Positions 1 through 6,509 of a DNA stretch of 22,132 nt are shown one piece after another. The notes beneath the pieces were generated by a model, which worked only from the letters and a program-made list of their open reading frames with translations, ran no database searches and had not been told where the DNA came from. Source of the DNA: Synergistaceae bacterium (GTDB taxonomy: Bacteria > Synergistota > Synergistia > Synergistales > Aminobacteriaceae); NCBI GenBank assembly GCA_009778055.1, contig WRKN01000013.1, positions 1 through 22,132 of the forward strand, written 5' to 3'. Position numbers and translations under genes: made by a program. Position 1 is the first letter of the stretch. Every line of letters begins with the position of its first letter.

Positions 1-46
1 GGGGGATGTAGAATTGGGGGAAAGATGACGAAAGGCGGTTATAAAA

Positions 47-394
47 ATGGCTGTGGCGGTTATGGAACGGGATCTGATAAAGGCGCTGGCGGAGACGGAC
101 GAAATAAGGGCGCTTAGGAAATTTTACAGACAAGAAAATGAATCGGCACATGCAAGAAGAGGTATTGATTTTTTAGCGTGCGCGCTCAGCCTGGTATCCG
201 GTCAAAAAATTTACGAGGGCAAAGAGGCGGCAATATATTTTGAAATACTGGACACGAGAGATTTTTTGAAGGAGAAATATGCGGAACTCTCGGATATTGA
301 ATCATCGAGATATAAAAGTGATGTAGAGGGAGTATTGGAAGAGGCTGAAGAAACGTTAAAATTTCTTGAAGGAAGTATTGAGCAGCACTTATAA
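47..394 (+). CDS. Small acidic protein of unknown family, putative antitoxin partner of the zeta-like kinase
   Basis: I do not recognise this 115-aa protein. It is rich in charged residues, with about 25 Asp/Glu against 16 Lys/Arg, and looks mostly helical; the last third (around residues 78-115) is Glu-rich and could form an amphipathic helix. No signal peptide, membrane segment or clear helix-turn-helix is visible. It lies 8 nt upstream of a zeta-toxin-like P-loop kinase on the same strand, the usual place for an antitoxin in epsilon/zeta-type pairs. An acidic helical protein fits that role, but this is inference from context. The start is uncertain: ATG at 47 or ATG at 62, and neither has a strong ribosome binding site. 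Much of the gene is AT-rich compared with the ribosomal block to its right. Confidence 0.55.
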   Translation: MAVAVMERDLIKALAETDEIRALRKFYRQENESAHARRGIDFLACALSLVSGQKIYEGKEAAIYFEILDTRDFLKEKYAELSDIESSRYKSDVEGVLEEAEETLKFLEGSIEQHL

Positions 395-402
395 TTAGTT
401 GA

Positions 403-1062
403 GTGCGTGATCTAATGACCCCCTCAAAAGGAATTTTTATCCTGATAGCCGGAGGAAACGCTTCCGGTAAAACAACAGTCATAAAGCCTAAATATGTTGA
501 TGGCCGTGTCAAACATTACCTTGATCCAGACAGGTTGTTGCCTATTGCAGAAAGTGATATTTTAAGCTCTAAGACTTTAGAATTTTACAGAAAGAATATA
601 CCGGCAAGATTTGCGGCTGAGTGCATGAAAGACTGGTTAGCTTCAGAACGTATTTGTAATGAGGGGATAGCTACGGAATCTAACCTTGTTACAAAAAAAC
701 ATGATTTTGACTGTTTTGAATCCGCCAAGAAAGCCGGAATGAGAACGGAACTTTATTTTGTCGGCATCCCTTTGGAAACGGCAATAGAGCGTGAACAATT
801 AAGAGCAGGCGAAGGGAAACAAAAAAAGATTAAAACTTCCGATATCGCGCGGCGATACAATGGCCTTTTCAACATTCAAAAACATATAGACTCCGGCAAT
901 GTAGACGTAATTAAAATATACGACAATTCGCGCGGCTCGGGCGAGGAATATTTGCTTTTGCACATAGAAGGCGGCAAGACCGTTTACCTGCACCCCGAAC
1001 CGCCCCAGTGGTTCAGGGACGCCGGAATCGTATATGCTTGGGTATTTTTGGGGGAAGAATAA
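403..1062 (+). CDS. Zeta-toxin-like P-loop kinase (COG4185 type)
   Basis: This 219-aa protein resembles the zeta toxin/COG4185 family of P-loop kinases. Characterised zeta toxins phosphorylate UDP-N-acetylglucosamine and block cell-wall synthesis; the substrate here is unknown. Visible motifs are a Walker A at residues 17-24 (GGNASGKT), an acidic DPDR at 41-44, ESNL at 92-95 in place of the common E-T-x-L, two arginines at 130 and 134 in the LID-like region, ARRY at 149-152 and YDNS at 173-176. About 40 residues follow YDNS as a tail. The GTG at 403 is used here; ATG at 415 also leaves the P-loop intact, and neither has a good ribosome binding site. The first three quarters of the gene are AT-rich, and GC content rises sharply after about 930. 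It converges on ecfA with 26 bp between stop codons. Confidence 0.75.
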   Translation: MRDLMTPSKGIFILIAGGNASGKTTVIKPKYVDGRVKHYLDPDRLLPIAESDILSSKTLEFYRKNIPARFAAECMKDWLASERICNEGIATESNLVTKKHDFDCFESAKKAGMRTELYFVGIPLETAIEREQLRAGEGKQKKIKTSDIARRYNGLFNIQKHIDSGNVDVIKIYDNSRGSGEEYLLLHIEGGKTVYLHPEPPQWFRDAGIVYAWVFLGEE

Positions 1063-1088
1063 ACAGGTGACTTTCCTACCGCCGGAGC

Positions 1089-2774
1089 TTACAAAATTTC
1101 CTCGGCCCTCCACGTAAGGGGTACGTTAAAGCCGCGCGAGCGCAGCAAAGCCGATACGCGCACGACCTCGGGGAGCATGAGGGCCTCCGTTTCGAGCAGC
1201 GCGGGCAGCACTCCCCCCACTCCGCCTTCGCATACCTTTCGGCCTTTGTCCATAACAATTAAATGGTCGCTTTGTTCAAAAGCCATTTCAAAATCGTGAG
1301 TGACGGTAATTATTGTCCTGCCCGTATCTCTAAGGCGGGACAAAAGGGTAACGATGTCTTCGCGGAATTTGGCGTCCAGACCGGCGGTGGGTTCGTCCAG
1401 AATGAGACATTCCGGGTTCGCCGATAAAACGGACGCTATGGCCGCAAGGCGGCGCTCGCCTCCGGAAAGGCGCAGGGGGTTGCGGTCAAGGTACTCCTTT
1501 CGCAGTCCGACGCTTTGGAGCGCGCTCTCTACGGAAGCGTCCGTGTCCTCTTTTGAAAATCCCCAATTCATCGGCGCGAAGGCCAGTTCTTCCCGCACGG
1601 TCGGCGAAAAAAGCTGGTCTTCCGGAGACTGGAACACCAAGCCGGCCCGGCGCCGTAAATTCCTTAAAGCCTCCCCTTTTGCGGGGATTGGAATAAGTTC
1701 TCCGCCGTTCCCGCCTTCAACAAAAATCTCGCCGGACTGAACGCCATAAAGCCCGTTCAGATGCTGAATCAACGTCGATTTGCCGCTACCCGTCCTCCCA
1801 AGCACGGACGTCCAGCGTCCTTTGGGAACGACGCAGGAAATATTTTTTAAGGTACGCGTCTCGACAGGCGTGCCCAGGCCGAAACTGTGACTGAGATCGC
1901 GTATATCGAAGCTGAGAGCAGCCCCCCCTTCCTCCTCCGGCCCCCTTCCCGGAGGGAGGCGTCCGCAGGGCGGGGGGAGTTCTTTGCTTACCGCCTCCGC
2001 GACATCTTCAACCGTCTCGCCTCGAACAAACAAGCGGCATCTGAGTTCCATCATCGGAGGCAGCCTGAATCCCAGCGACTTCGCGTCGCGCAGGAAATCT
2101 TCACCGCTCCCCTGCCATACCCACGAACCATGCGACAGAACCAGGACGCGGCCGGCTTGAATGACATCATCCAGCCTGTGCGACACCTGGACTATCGCCG
2201 TGCCTGACGCGTGTATGTCCCGCAGGACGTTTTCCACCTCCGCGCGCCCTTCGGGGTCAAGCATGGAGGTCGGCTCGTCAAGTATCAGGCACTCGGCGTC
2301 GGCAGCCAATGCGCCGGCCAGGGCGAGTCTCTGTTTTTCCCCGCCGGACAGGGCGGACGAGAGGGTTCCTCTTTTGTGAAGCAGGCCGACTTTTTCCAAG
2401 GCCCACGCGACCTTTTTTTCTATTTCATCAGGAGCCAGGCCCTGGTTCTCCGGGGCAAAGGCCACATCGTCCTCAACCACGGCGGCCACAATCTGGCTCT
2501 CCGGGTTTTGGAACACAAGGCTCACCCTTTTGCGGATTTCGGCAAGCGACGCCGGCTCCGACGTATCGAACCCGCACACAAAACAAGCGCCCTGCGAAGG
2601 AAGCTGCAGAGCGCCTAAAATTTTTACGAGAGTAGATTTACCGGAGCCGTTGTGTCCCAGGACGGCGACGCGTTCCCCCTTTGAAACCTCGAGCGAAATT
2701 CCTTTTAGAACCCAGTGAACGCCGTCGTACGAAAAACCGGCTGATTTCAGTGCGATTAGGGGAGCCGAAATCAA
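1089..2774 (-). CDS. ecfA: Fused ECF transporter ATPase (EcfA1-EcfA2 type, two ABC domains)
   Basis: Two complete ABC ATPase domains sit in one 561-aa chain, as if EcfA1 and EcfA2 were fused. In energy-coupling-factor importers these subunits pair, hydrolyse ATP and drive EcfT plus a substrate-binding S protein to import vitamins or metal ions. Domain 1 has Walker A at 40-48 (GHNGSGKST), Q-loop Q89, signature LSGGE at 142-146, Walker B ending DE near 166-167 and switch His199. Domain 2 has Walker A at 326-334, Q382, LSGGE at 436-440, DE at 460-461 and His493. A Pro/Gly/Glu-rich linker around 267-284 joins them. The start is TTG, 12 nt after the rplQ stop, placed where the first ABC strand should begin. 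ecfT, normally next, is not in the window. No terminator is visible after the stop. Confidence 0.9.
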   Translation of the reverse strand: MISAPLIALKSAGFSYDGVHWVLKGISLEVSKGERVAVLGHNGSGKSTLVKILGALQLPSQGACFVCGFDTSEPASLAEIRKRVSLVFQNPESQIVAAVVEDDVAFAPENQGLAPDEIEKKVAWALEKVGLLHKRGTLSSALSGGEKQRLALAGALAADAECLILDEPTSMLDPEGRAEVENVLRDIHASGTAIVQVSHRLDDVIQAGRVLVLSHGSWVWQGSGEDFLRDAKSLGFRLPPMMELRCRLFVRGETVEDVAEAVSKELPPPCGRLPPGRGPEEEGGAALSFDIRDLSHSFGLGTPVETRTLKNISCVVPKGRWTSVLGRTGSGKSTLIQHLNGLYGVQSGEIFVEGGNGGELIPIPAKGEALRNLRRRAGLVFQSPEDQLFSPTVREELAFAPMNWGFSKEDTDASVESALQSVGLRKEYLDRNPLRLSGGERRLAAIASVLSANPECLILDEPTAGLDAKFREDIVTLLSRLRDTGRTIITVTHDFEMAFEQSDHLIVMDKGRKVCEGGVGGVLPALLETEALMLPEVVRVSALLRSRGFNVPLTWRAEEIL

Positions 2775-2786
2775 ATTTTGTTTCTC

Positions 2787-3146
2787 TTATTTGACCACAA
2801 GCTGAATAATTGCCATAGGAGCCCCGTCCCCCACTCGATTGCCCAGTTTTACGATTCTGGTGTAGCCGCCCTTGTCAAAAGACGCGTAACGCGGCCCAAG
2901 TTCGTTGAAAAGTTTGAGCGCCGCCTCCTTATGGGGCATACGGGAACGCACGACCCGCCGGTCGTGTATCGTGCCGCCGCGCGCGCGCGTTATAAGTTTT
3001 TCCGCCACACGCCTCAGTTCCTTGGCACGGGTAACAGTGGTTTTTATCTGCCCCGTCAGGAAAAGACTGGCCGCCATGTTGGACAACATCATAGCCCTAT
3101 GGCTCCCATATCTCCCAAGCGTCCTATGATCCATACGATGCCTCAT
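2787..3146 (-). CDS. rplQ: 50S ribosomal protein L17
   Basis: At 119 aa it is of normal length for bacterial L17, a large-subunit protein near the exit of the peptide tunnel. The N-terminus (MRHRMDHRTLGRYGSHR) with the following RAMMLSNMAASL stretch is diagnostic. Its ATG overlaps the rpoA stop in an ATGA junction, with AGGAGG inside the end of rpoA, so the two are probably translationally coupled. The order rpoA-rplQ-ecfA matches many Gram-positive bacteria. Nothing is unusual in the sequence. Confidence 0.97.
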   Translation of the reverse strand: MRHRMDHRTLGRYGSHRAMMLSNMAASLFLTGQIKTTVTRAKELRRVAEKLITRARGGTIHDRRVVRSRMPHKEAALKLFNELGPRYASFDKGGYTRIVKLGNRVGDGAPMAIIQLVVK

Positions 3147-4162
3147 GGAATGTCCTCCTTGGATGTTTTTGAATGATTTTTATCACGGAGCTTCAATCCC
3201 GCAGCGTCCAGCCGTTCTCCTATTTCTTTCAGCGAAACCTTGCCCAGGTTGCGGATTTTCAAAAGGTCATCTCTTGTTTTCTGCAAAAGATCCCCTATGG
3301 TATGAATTCCGCCGCGCAGAAGACAGTTCTCGCTGCGAATTGAAAGCTCGAGATCCCGCACCGGCCGGGACAGAAACTCCGATTCTCCGCTCTTGATGAC
3401 CCTGACCGCGGGAGAATCCTGTTCCGGAACACCCGCGCCGTGCGAACCGGTGATTTCCAGGTCGCCTTTCTGTTCCAAGTCGGCGACTACATGTCCGAAA
3501 TAGGCCCTGATTATCTGGGCCGCCTCGCATACCGCGGCTTCCGGAGTCAATATGCCGTTAGTCCATAGCTCAAGAACAAGTTTCTCGAAGTCGGTTCTTT
3601 GTCCGACGCGGGCGGCTTCGATTTCGTAGTTGACGCGCAGGACAGGCGAAAAAATCGCGTCCGTAAGCAGAGCGTCCACGGGCAGATACGTGTTGCGGGG
3701 ACGCTCCGAGGAAAGGTACCCGCTCCCCTGCTCGATGAAAATCTCCATCGAAAGGTGCGCGCCCTCCTCCAACGTACATATTTTCGCTTCCGGGTCCACG
3801 AACTCGACCTCGCTGTCGACCTGTATGTCCCCGGCTTTTACCTCCCCCGGCCCGTCCAGTTCAAGGTGAAGCAAACGCACTTCCTTGCTGTAAGACCGAA
3901 CCGGAACGTGTTTCAAGTTCATCAGAATCTCTATCACGTCCTCGCGCACTCCCGGGATGGTGCTGAATTCATGCAGAACTCCGTCTACGCGGACGGCCAC
4001 TATAGCCGCCCCTTTAATCGAAGAAAGCAGCACCCTGCGCAAAGCGTTACCCAACGTCATGCCGTATCCCCGCTCCAATGGCTCAAGGACAAGGCGTCCA
4101 TAGGTCTGATTATCTTCCTCTATTTTTATCTCAGGCCGCAAGATTCCTAACGTTTCCAACAT
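3143..4162 (-). CDS. rpoA: DNA-directed RNA polymerase subunit alpha
   Basis: The 339-aa alpha subunit dimerises to start RNA polymerase assembly. The N-terminal domain covers roughly residues 1-230, with the conserved EPLERGYGMTLGNALRRVLL stretch near residues 27-46. The C-terminal domain (about 265-330) carries the LELSIRSENCLLRGG helix that contacts UP elements and activators, followed by the IGDLLQKT and LGKVSLKEI helices. A long, poorly conserved linker of about 35 residues joins the domains. An AGGGG ribosome binding site lies about 9 nt upstream of the ATG. The gene follows a 109-nt spacer instead of rpsD, one of the few places in the block where translation is clearly not coupled to the upstream gene. 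Confidence 0.98.
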   Translation of the reverse strand: MLETLGILRPEIKIEEDNQTYGRLVLEPLERGYGMTLGNALRRVLLSSIKGAAIVAVRVDGVLHEFSTIPGVREDVIEILMNLKHVPVRSYSKEVRLLHLELDGPGEVKAGDIQVDSEVEFVDPEAKICTLEEGAHLSMEIFIEQGSGYLSSERPRNTYLPVDALLTDAIFSPVLRVNYEIEAARVGQRTDFEKLVLELWTNGILTPEAAVCEAAQIIRAYFGHVVADLEQKGDLEITGSHGAGVPEQDSPAVRVIKSGESEFLSRPVRDLELSIRSENCLLRGGIHTIGDLLQKTRDDLLKIRNLGKVSLKEIGERLDAAGLKLRDKNHSKTSKEDIP

Positions 4163-4271
4163 TTAATCATGCCCCTAACTTCGACGGAAGTCGAGATCGG
4201 TTTTGGTAAAGAAACCGGTGAAACGCCGAATAAATACCCCGTCCCCTAAAAGGGGGGTTAAGTTAATGCTC
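4163..4271 (-). other. 109-nt structured spacer between rpsK and rpoA (rpsD absent)
   Basis: This is the longest gene-free interval inside the block and lies where rpsD is usual. Read on the minus strand it can form three short hairpins in turn: CCCCT/AGGGG (4243-4255, 3-nt loop), CGGTTT/AAACCG (4198-4217, 8-nt loop) and TCGAC/GTCGA (4181-4194, 4-nt loop), the last one just upstream of the rpoA ribosome binding site. No U-run follows any of them, so a simple intrinsic terminator is not supported. A weak promoter-like pair (TTAACC, 19 nt, TATTTA) overlaps the first hairpin but is poor. Possible roles are RNA processing, mRNA stability or S4-type feedback, all inferred. Confidence 0.4.
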
Positions 4272-4664
4272 TTACACTCTGCGCCTCTTTGGAGGACGGC
4301 AGCCGTTGTGAGGAATGGGAGTCGTGTCCTTGATCTGGTTGACCTGAAGGCCCGCCGCCTGCAATGAACGTATGGCCGACTCGCGTCCCGGCCCAGGGCC
4401 CTTCACGATGACGTCAATCTCCTGGACGCCGGCGTCCTGGGCTCCCTTGGCAACCTGCTGCGCGGCTATCTGCGCGGCGAACGGCGTGGATTTGCGCGTA
4501 CCTTTGAAGCCCACGTTACCCCCGCTGGCCCACGACAAAACGTTGCCGCCTCTGTCGCTTATGCACATGATCGTGTTGTTGAAAGTGGAATAAATATGGG
4601 CCACGCCATAATTAATGTTTTTCTTTTCGCGCTTCTTACCCTTGCGGACAGTTCTTTTAGCCAC
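4272..4664 (-). CDS. rpsK: 30S ribosomal protein S11
   Basis: This 130-aa protein is S11 of the 30S platform, which helps shape the mRNA path near the E site. The family motifs NNTIMCISDRGGNVLSWASGG (shortened at its ends here) and GPGPGRESAIRSL are present, as is the C-terminal TPIPHNGCRPPKRRRV, a near-invariant ending. The start is a GTG with AGGAGG 9 nt upstream. It follows rpsM closely, as in the alpha operon of most bacteria. What follows it is unusual: rpsD is missing and a structured spacer leads to rpoA. Confidence 0.97.
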   Translation of the reverse strand: MAKRTVRKGKKREKKNINYGVAHIYSTFNNTIMCISDRGGNVLSWASGGNVGFKGTRKSTPFAAQIAAQQVAKGAQDAGVQEIDVIVKGPGPGRESAIRSLQAAGLQVNQIKDTTPIPHNGCRPPKRRRV

Positions 4665-4683
4665 TGACGTTTACCTCCTGCTC

Positions 4684-5061
4684 CTACTTACCGGCCATTT
4701 TTTTGTTGGCGACAGTACGGCGCGGCCCTTTACGGGTTCGCGCGTTCGTTTTCGTCCTCTGCCCGCGCACGGGAAGCCCCTGCTTATGCCGGAGGCCCCT
4801 GTAACAGCCTATGTCAATAAGCCGTTTAATGTTCATGGTGACCTCGCGCCGGAGGTCTCCCTCGACCCTGTAATGATCCTCTATTTCCCTGCGAAGTTTC
4901 TGCGCTTCTTCCTCCGACAAATCCTTCACCCTGGTGTTCGGGTTCACTCCGGTAGCGGCAAGAATTTTTTGGGATGACGGCAAGCCTATCCCAAATATAT
5001 AAGTCAGCGCTATCTCTACGCGCTTTTCCCTCGGAAGATCCACCCCTGATATACGAGCCAT
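4684..5061 (-). CDS. rpsM: 30S ribosomal protein S13
   Basis: S13 lies in the 30S head and makes intersubunit bridges with the 50S central protuberance. The 125-aa chain begins MARISGVDLPREKRVEIALT and has the helix-two-turn-helix core with YIFGIG. Its basic C-terminal tail (QRTKTNARTRKGPRRTVANK) reaches toward the P-site tRNA in known structures. The start is ATG. Its AGGAGG ribosome binding site is part of the last two codons of rpmJ, so the genes are very tightly packed. Confidence 0.98.
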   Translation of the reverse strand: MARISGVDLPREKRVEIALTYIFGIGLPSSQKILAATGVNPNTRVKDLSEEEAQKLRREIEDHYRVEGDLRREVTMNIKRLIDIGCYRGLRHKQGLPVRGQRTKTNARTRKGPRRTVANKKMAGK

Positions 5062-5066
5062 TTACA

Positions 5067-5192
5067 CTACCTCCTCACGCCCTGCCGCTGTTTATGACGC
5101 TGGTCGCGGCTGCATATTATGCGCACCACTCCATCACGCCGGATTATGCGGCAAAATTCACACACCGGCTTTACCGACGGCTTCACTTTCAT
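5067..5192 (-). CDS. rpmJ: 50S ribosomal protein L36, zinc-binding form
   Basis: A 41-codon frame between infA and rpsM encodes L36, the smallest ribosomal protein. The protein begins MKVKPSVKPVCEFCRIIRR and ends with HKQRQG plus a three-residue extension (VRR). Zinc ligands C11, C14, C27 and H33 are all present, so this is the zinc-containing form. The ATG has GGGAG upstream and lies 12 nt after the infA stop. The final codons AGG AGG TAG also form the ribosome binding site of rpsM, which explains the Arg-Arg extension. Confidence 0.95.
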   Translation of the reverse strand: MKVKPSVKPVCEFCRIIRRDGVVRIICSRDQRHKQRQGVRR

Positions 5193-5204
5193 AGCCCACA
5201 CTCC

Positions 5205-5441
5205 CTATTTAAAACGATAAATGATCCTTCCACGCGTAAGGTCGTAGGGGGAAATCTCCACCAGAACCCTGTCGCCTGGAAGTATTCGGATGAAATGCAT
5301 CCTCATCTTGCCTGACACATGGGCCAAAAGTTTGTGCCCGTTCTCCAGCTCCACACGAAACATAGCGTTGGGAAGAGGTTCTGACACCACTCCCTTAGCT
5401 TCTATGACTTCTTCTTTGGTTCCGGCTTCTTTATTCGCCAT
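5205..5441 (-). CDS. infA: Translation initiation factor IF-1
   Basis: IF-1 is a single OB-fold protein that occupies the ribosomal A site during initiation. The body (EEVIEAKGVVSEPLPNAMF, then HVSGKMRMHFIRILPGDRV and SPYDLTRGRIIYR) matches the family throughout. At 78 aa it is about six residues longer than the usual 72, with the extra length at the N-terminus (MANKEAG). The ATG lies inside the end of the preceding KOW-protein gene, an 11-nt overlap, so translational coupling is likely. The infA-rpmJ-rpsM-rpsK order is standard. Confidence 0.97.
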   Translation of the reverse strand: MANKEAGTKEEVIEAKGVVSEPLPNAMFRVELENGHKLLAHVSGKMRMHFIRILPGDRVLVEISPYDLTRGRIIYRFK

Positions 5442-5748
5442 TCGCTGCCCTGCCTCTCCGTTTCGATTCCCCGTAAACGCTTTTCAAGAAACGGCATAAT
5501 TCGCCGCGATTGATGTTTTTTCCAGCCTCGGCACAAACGGCGACCTCATCCATTACGTGCGGCGTCGGCGTCACATGCTTAGGGTTCTTGGGCTTTGGAC
5601 GATTGACGTTGAACTTATCCGCGTCCGCCAAAGCCAGCCTCTTCCCATCCAAAAAACCAACTATCACGTACCTGCGCCCGGTATCCTTGCCCGTCCTGGA
5701 TACAACAAGCTGCCCCACACGGTATTCGTCATCTAACGGCTTACCCAT
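5431..5748 (-). CDS. KOW-domain RNA-binding protein (L14e-like)
   Basis: This 105-aa protein starts with a KOW-type segment (roughly residues 10-45, including VGQLVVSRTGKDTGRRYVIV and LALADADKFNV). This resembles the archaeal/eukaryotic L14e-L6e-L27e fold. A basic PKPKNPKHVTPTPH stretch follows, then a C-terminal part with KSVYGESKRRGR. Small KOW proteins at this exact place, between map and infA, occur in clostridia and related lineages and are annotated only as RNA-binding; their function is not established to my knowledge. It overlaps map by 16 nt and infA by 11 nt, so its synthesis is probably tied to both. The ATG at 5748 has no strong ribosome binding site, which fits coupling. Confidence 0.85.
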   Translation of the reverse strand: MGKPLDDEYRVGQLVVSRTGKDTGRRYVIVGFLDGKRLALADADKFNVNRPKPKNPKHVTPTPHVMDEVAVCAEAGKNINRGELCRFLKSVYGESKRRGRAANGE

Positions 5749-6509
5749 GGAGTCAGAATCTCAGGCCCGCCGTCGGTTATTACGATGGTTCTCTCAAAAT
5801 GCGCCGCGTCGGAGCCGTCGGCGGTAATGACGACCCAGCCGTCCGAACCCAGCATGACATCTTCCTTCCCTGTCATAACCATAGGTTCAAGAGCCAGAGT
5901 CATTCCCCGCTGCAAGGTAACGCCTTTTCCACGTTTCCCGAAGTTCGGAACCTGCGGGGCTTCGTGGAGTTTTTTACCCACCCCGTGCCCGGTGTAGTCT
6001 CTGACCACACCGAAGCCATTGGCTAAAACATGGCTCTCCACCGCGTGACCAATGTCCCCTATCGTATTGCCCTTCATTGAAGTGGCAATGGCCAACTCAA
6101 GGCATTTTTCCGTGACGTCCAGAAGTTTCCTTCGATTCGGGCATATATTACCCACAGGATAAGTACAGGCAGCGTCGCCGTAGTACCCTTTGAGAAAAAC
6201 CCCAACGTCAACGCTCACTATATCCCCTTCCTCAAGAACCCGTCCGTCGCTTGGGATGCCGTGGACGACCTCCCGGTTGACGGACGCGCATATCGCCCCC
6301 GGAAAAGGACGCTCCGCGTACGAAGGGCGGTAACCCTTAAATGCCGCTTTTCCGCCGCTCGAGGTTATGTGTTTCTCCGCCACCCGCTCCAGCTCCGCCG
6401 TGGATACCCCCGGTCTGACCACGTCTCTCAGGGCGTCCAGAACATCCGAAACGACTTTCCCGGCATCCCGCATCAGCAGAAGTTCTTCTTCCGTCTTGAA
6501 GCGTATCAT
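5733..6509 (-). CDS. map: Methionine aminopeptidase, type I
   Basis: MetAP removes the initiator methionine from nascent proteins after deformylation. All five expected metal ligands are present, numbered from the start chosen here: D101 (VSVDVG), D112 (GDAACTY), H175 (GHGVG), E208 (LALEPM) and E239 (HFER), together with H83. The open frame runs 32 codons further upstream, but the ATG at 6509 is chosen because MIRFKTEEEL is the normal N-terminus, because it forms an ATGA overlap with the adk stop, and because it gives 258 aa, the usual size for the compact class Ia enzyme. There is no N-terminal zinc finger or SecA-like SEC-C extension. Confidence 0.97.
   Translation of the reverse strand: MIRFKTEEELLLMRDAGKVVSDVLDALRDVVRPGVSTAELERVAEKHITSSGGKAAFKGYRPSYAERPFPGAICASVNREVVHGIPSDGRVLEEGDIVSVDVGVFLKGYYGDAACTYPVGNICPNRRKLLDVTEKCLELAIATSMKGNTIGDIGHAVESHVLANGFGVVRDYTGHGVGKKLHEAPQVPNFGKRGKGVTLQRGMTLALEPMVMTGKEDVMLGSDGWVVITADGSDAAHFERTIVITDGGPEILTPWVSR

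Noticed and set aside
1..117. Glycine-rich frame open from the left edge, ending at 115-117
   Set aside because: It overlaps the start of the 115-aa gene in another frame; the Gly-rich content follows from local GGC/GGA repeats. It could be the end of a gene outside the window, but nothing supports that.
1063..1088. Bidirectional terminator between the zeta-like gene and ecfA
   Set aside because: Twenty-six bases without a convincing stem or T-run; no terminator can be supported.
4231..4261. TTAACC-N19-TATTTA as an rpoA promoter
   Set aside because: Both boxes are poor matches, the spacing is long, and the site overlaps a hairpin; not strong enough to call.
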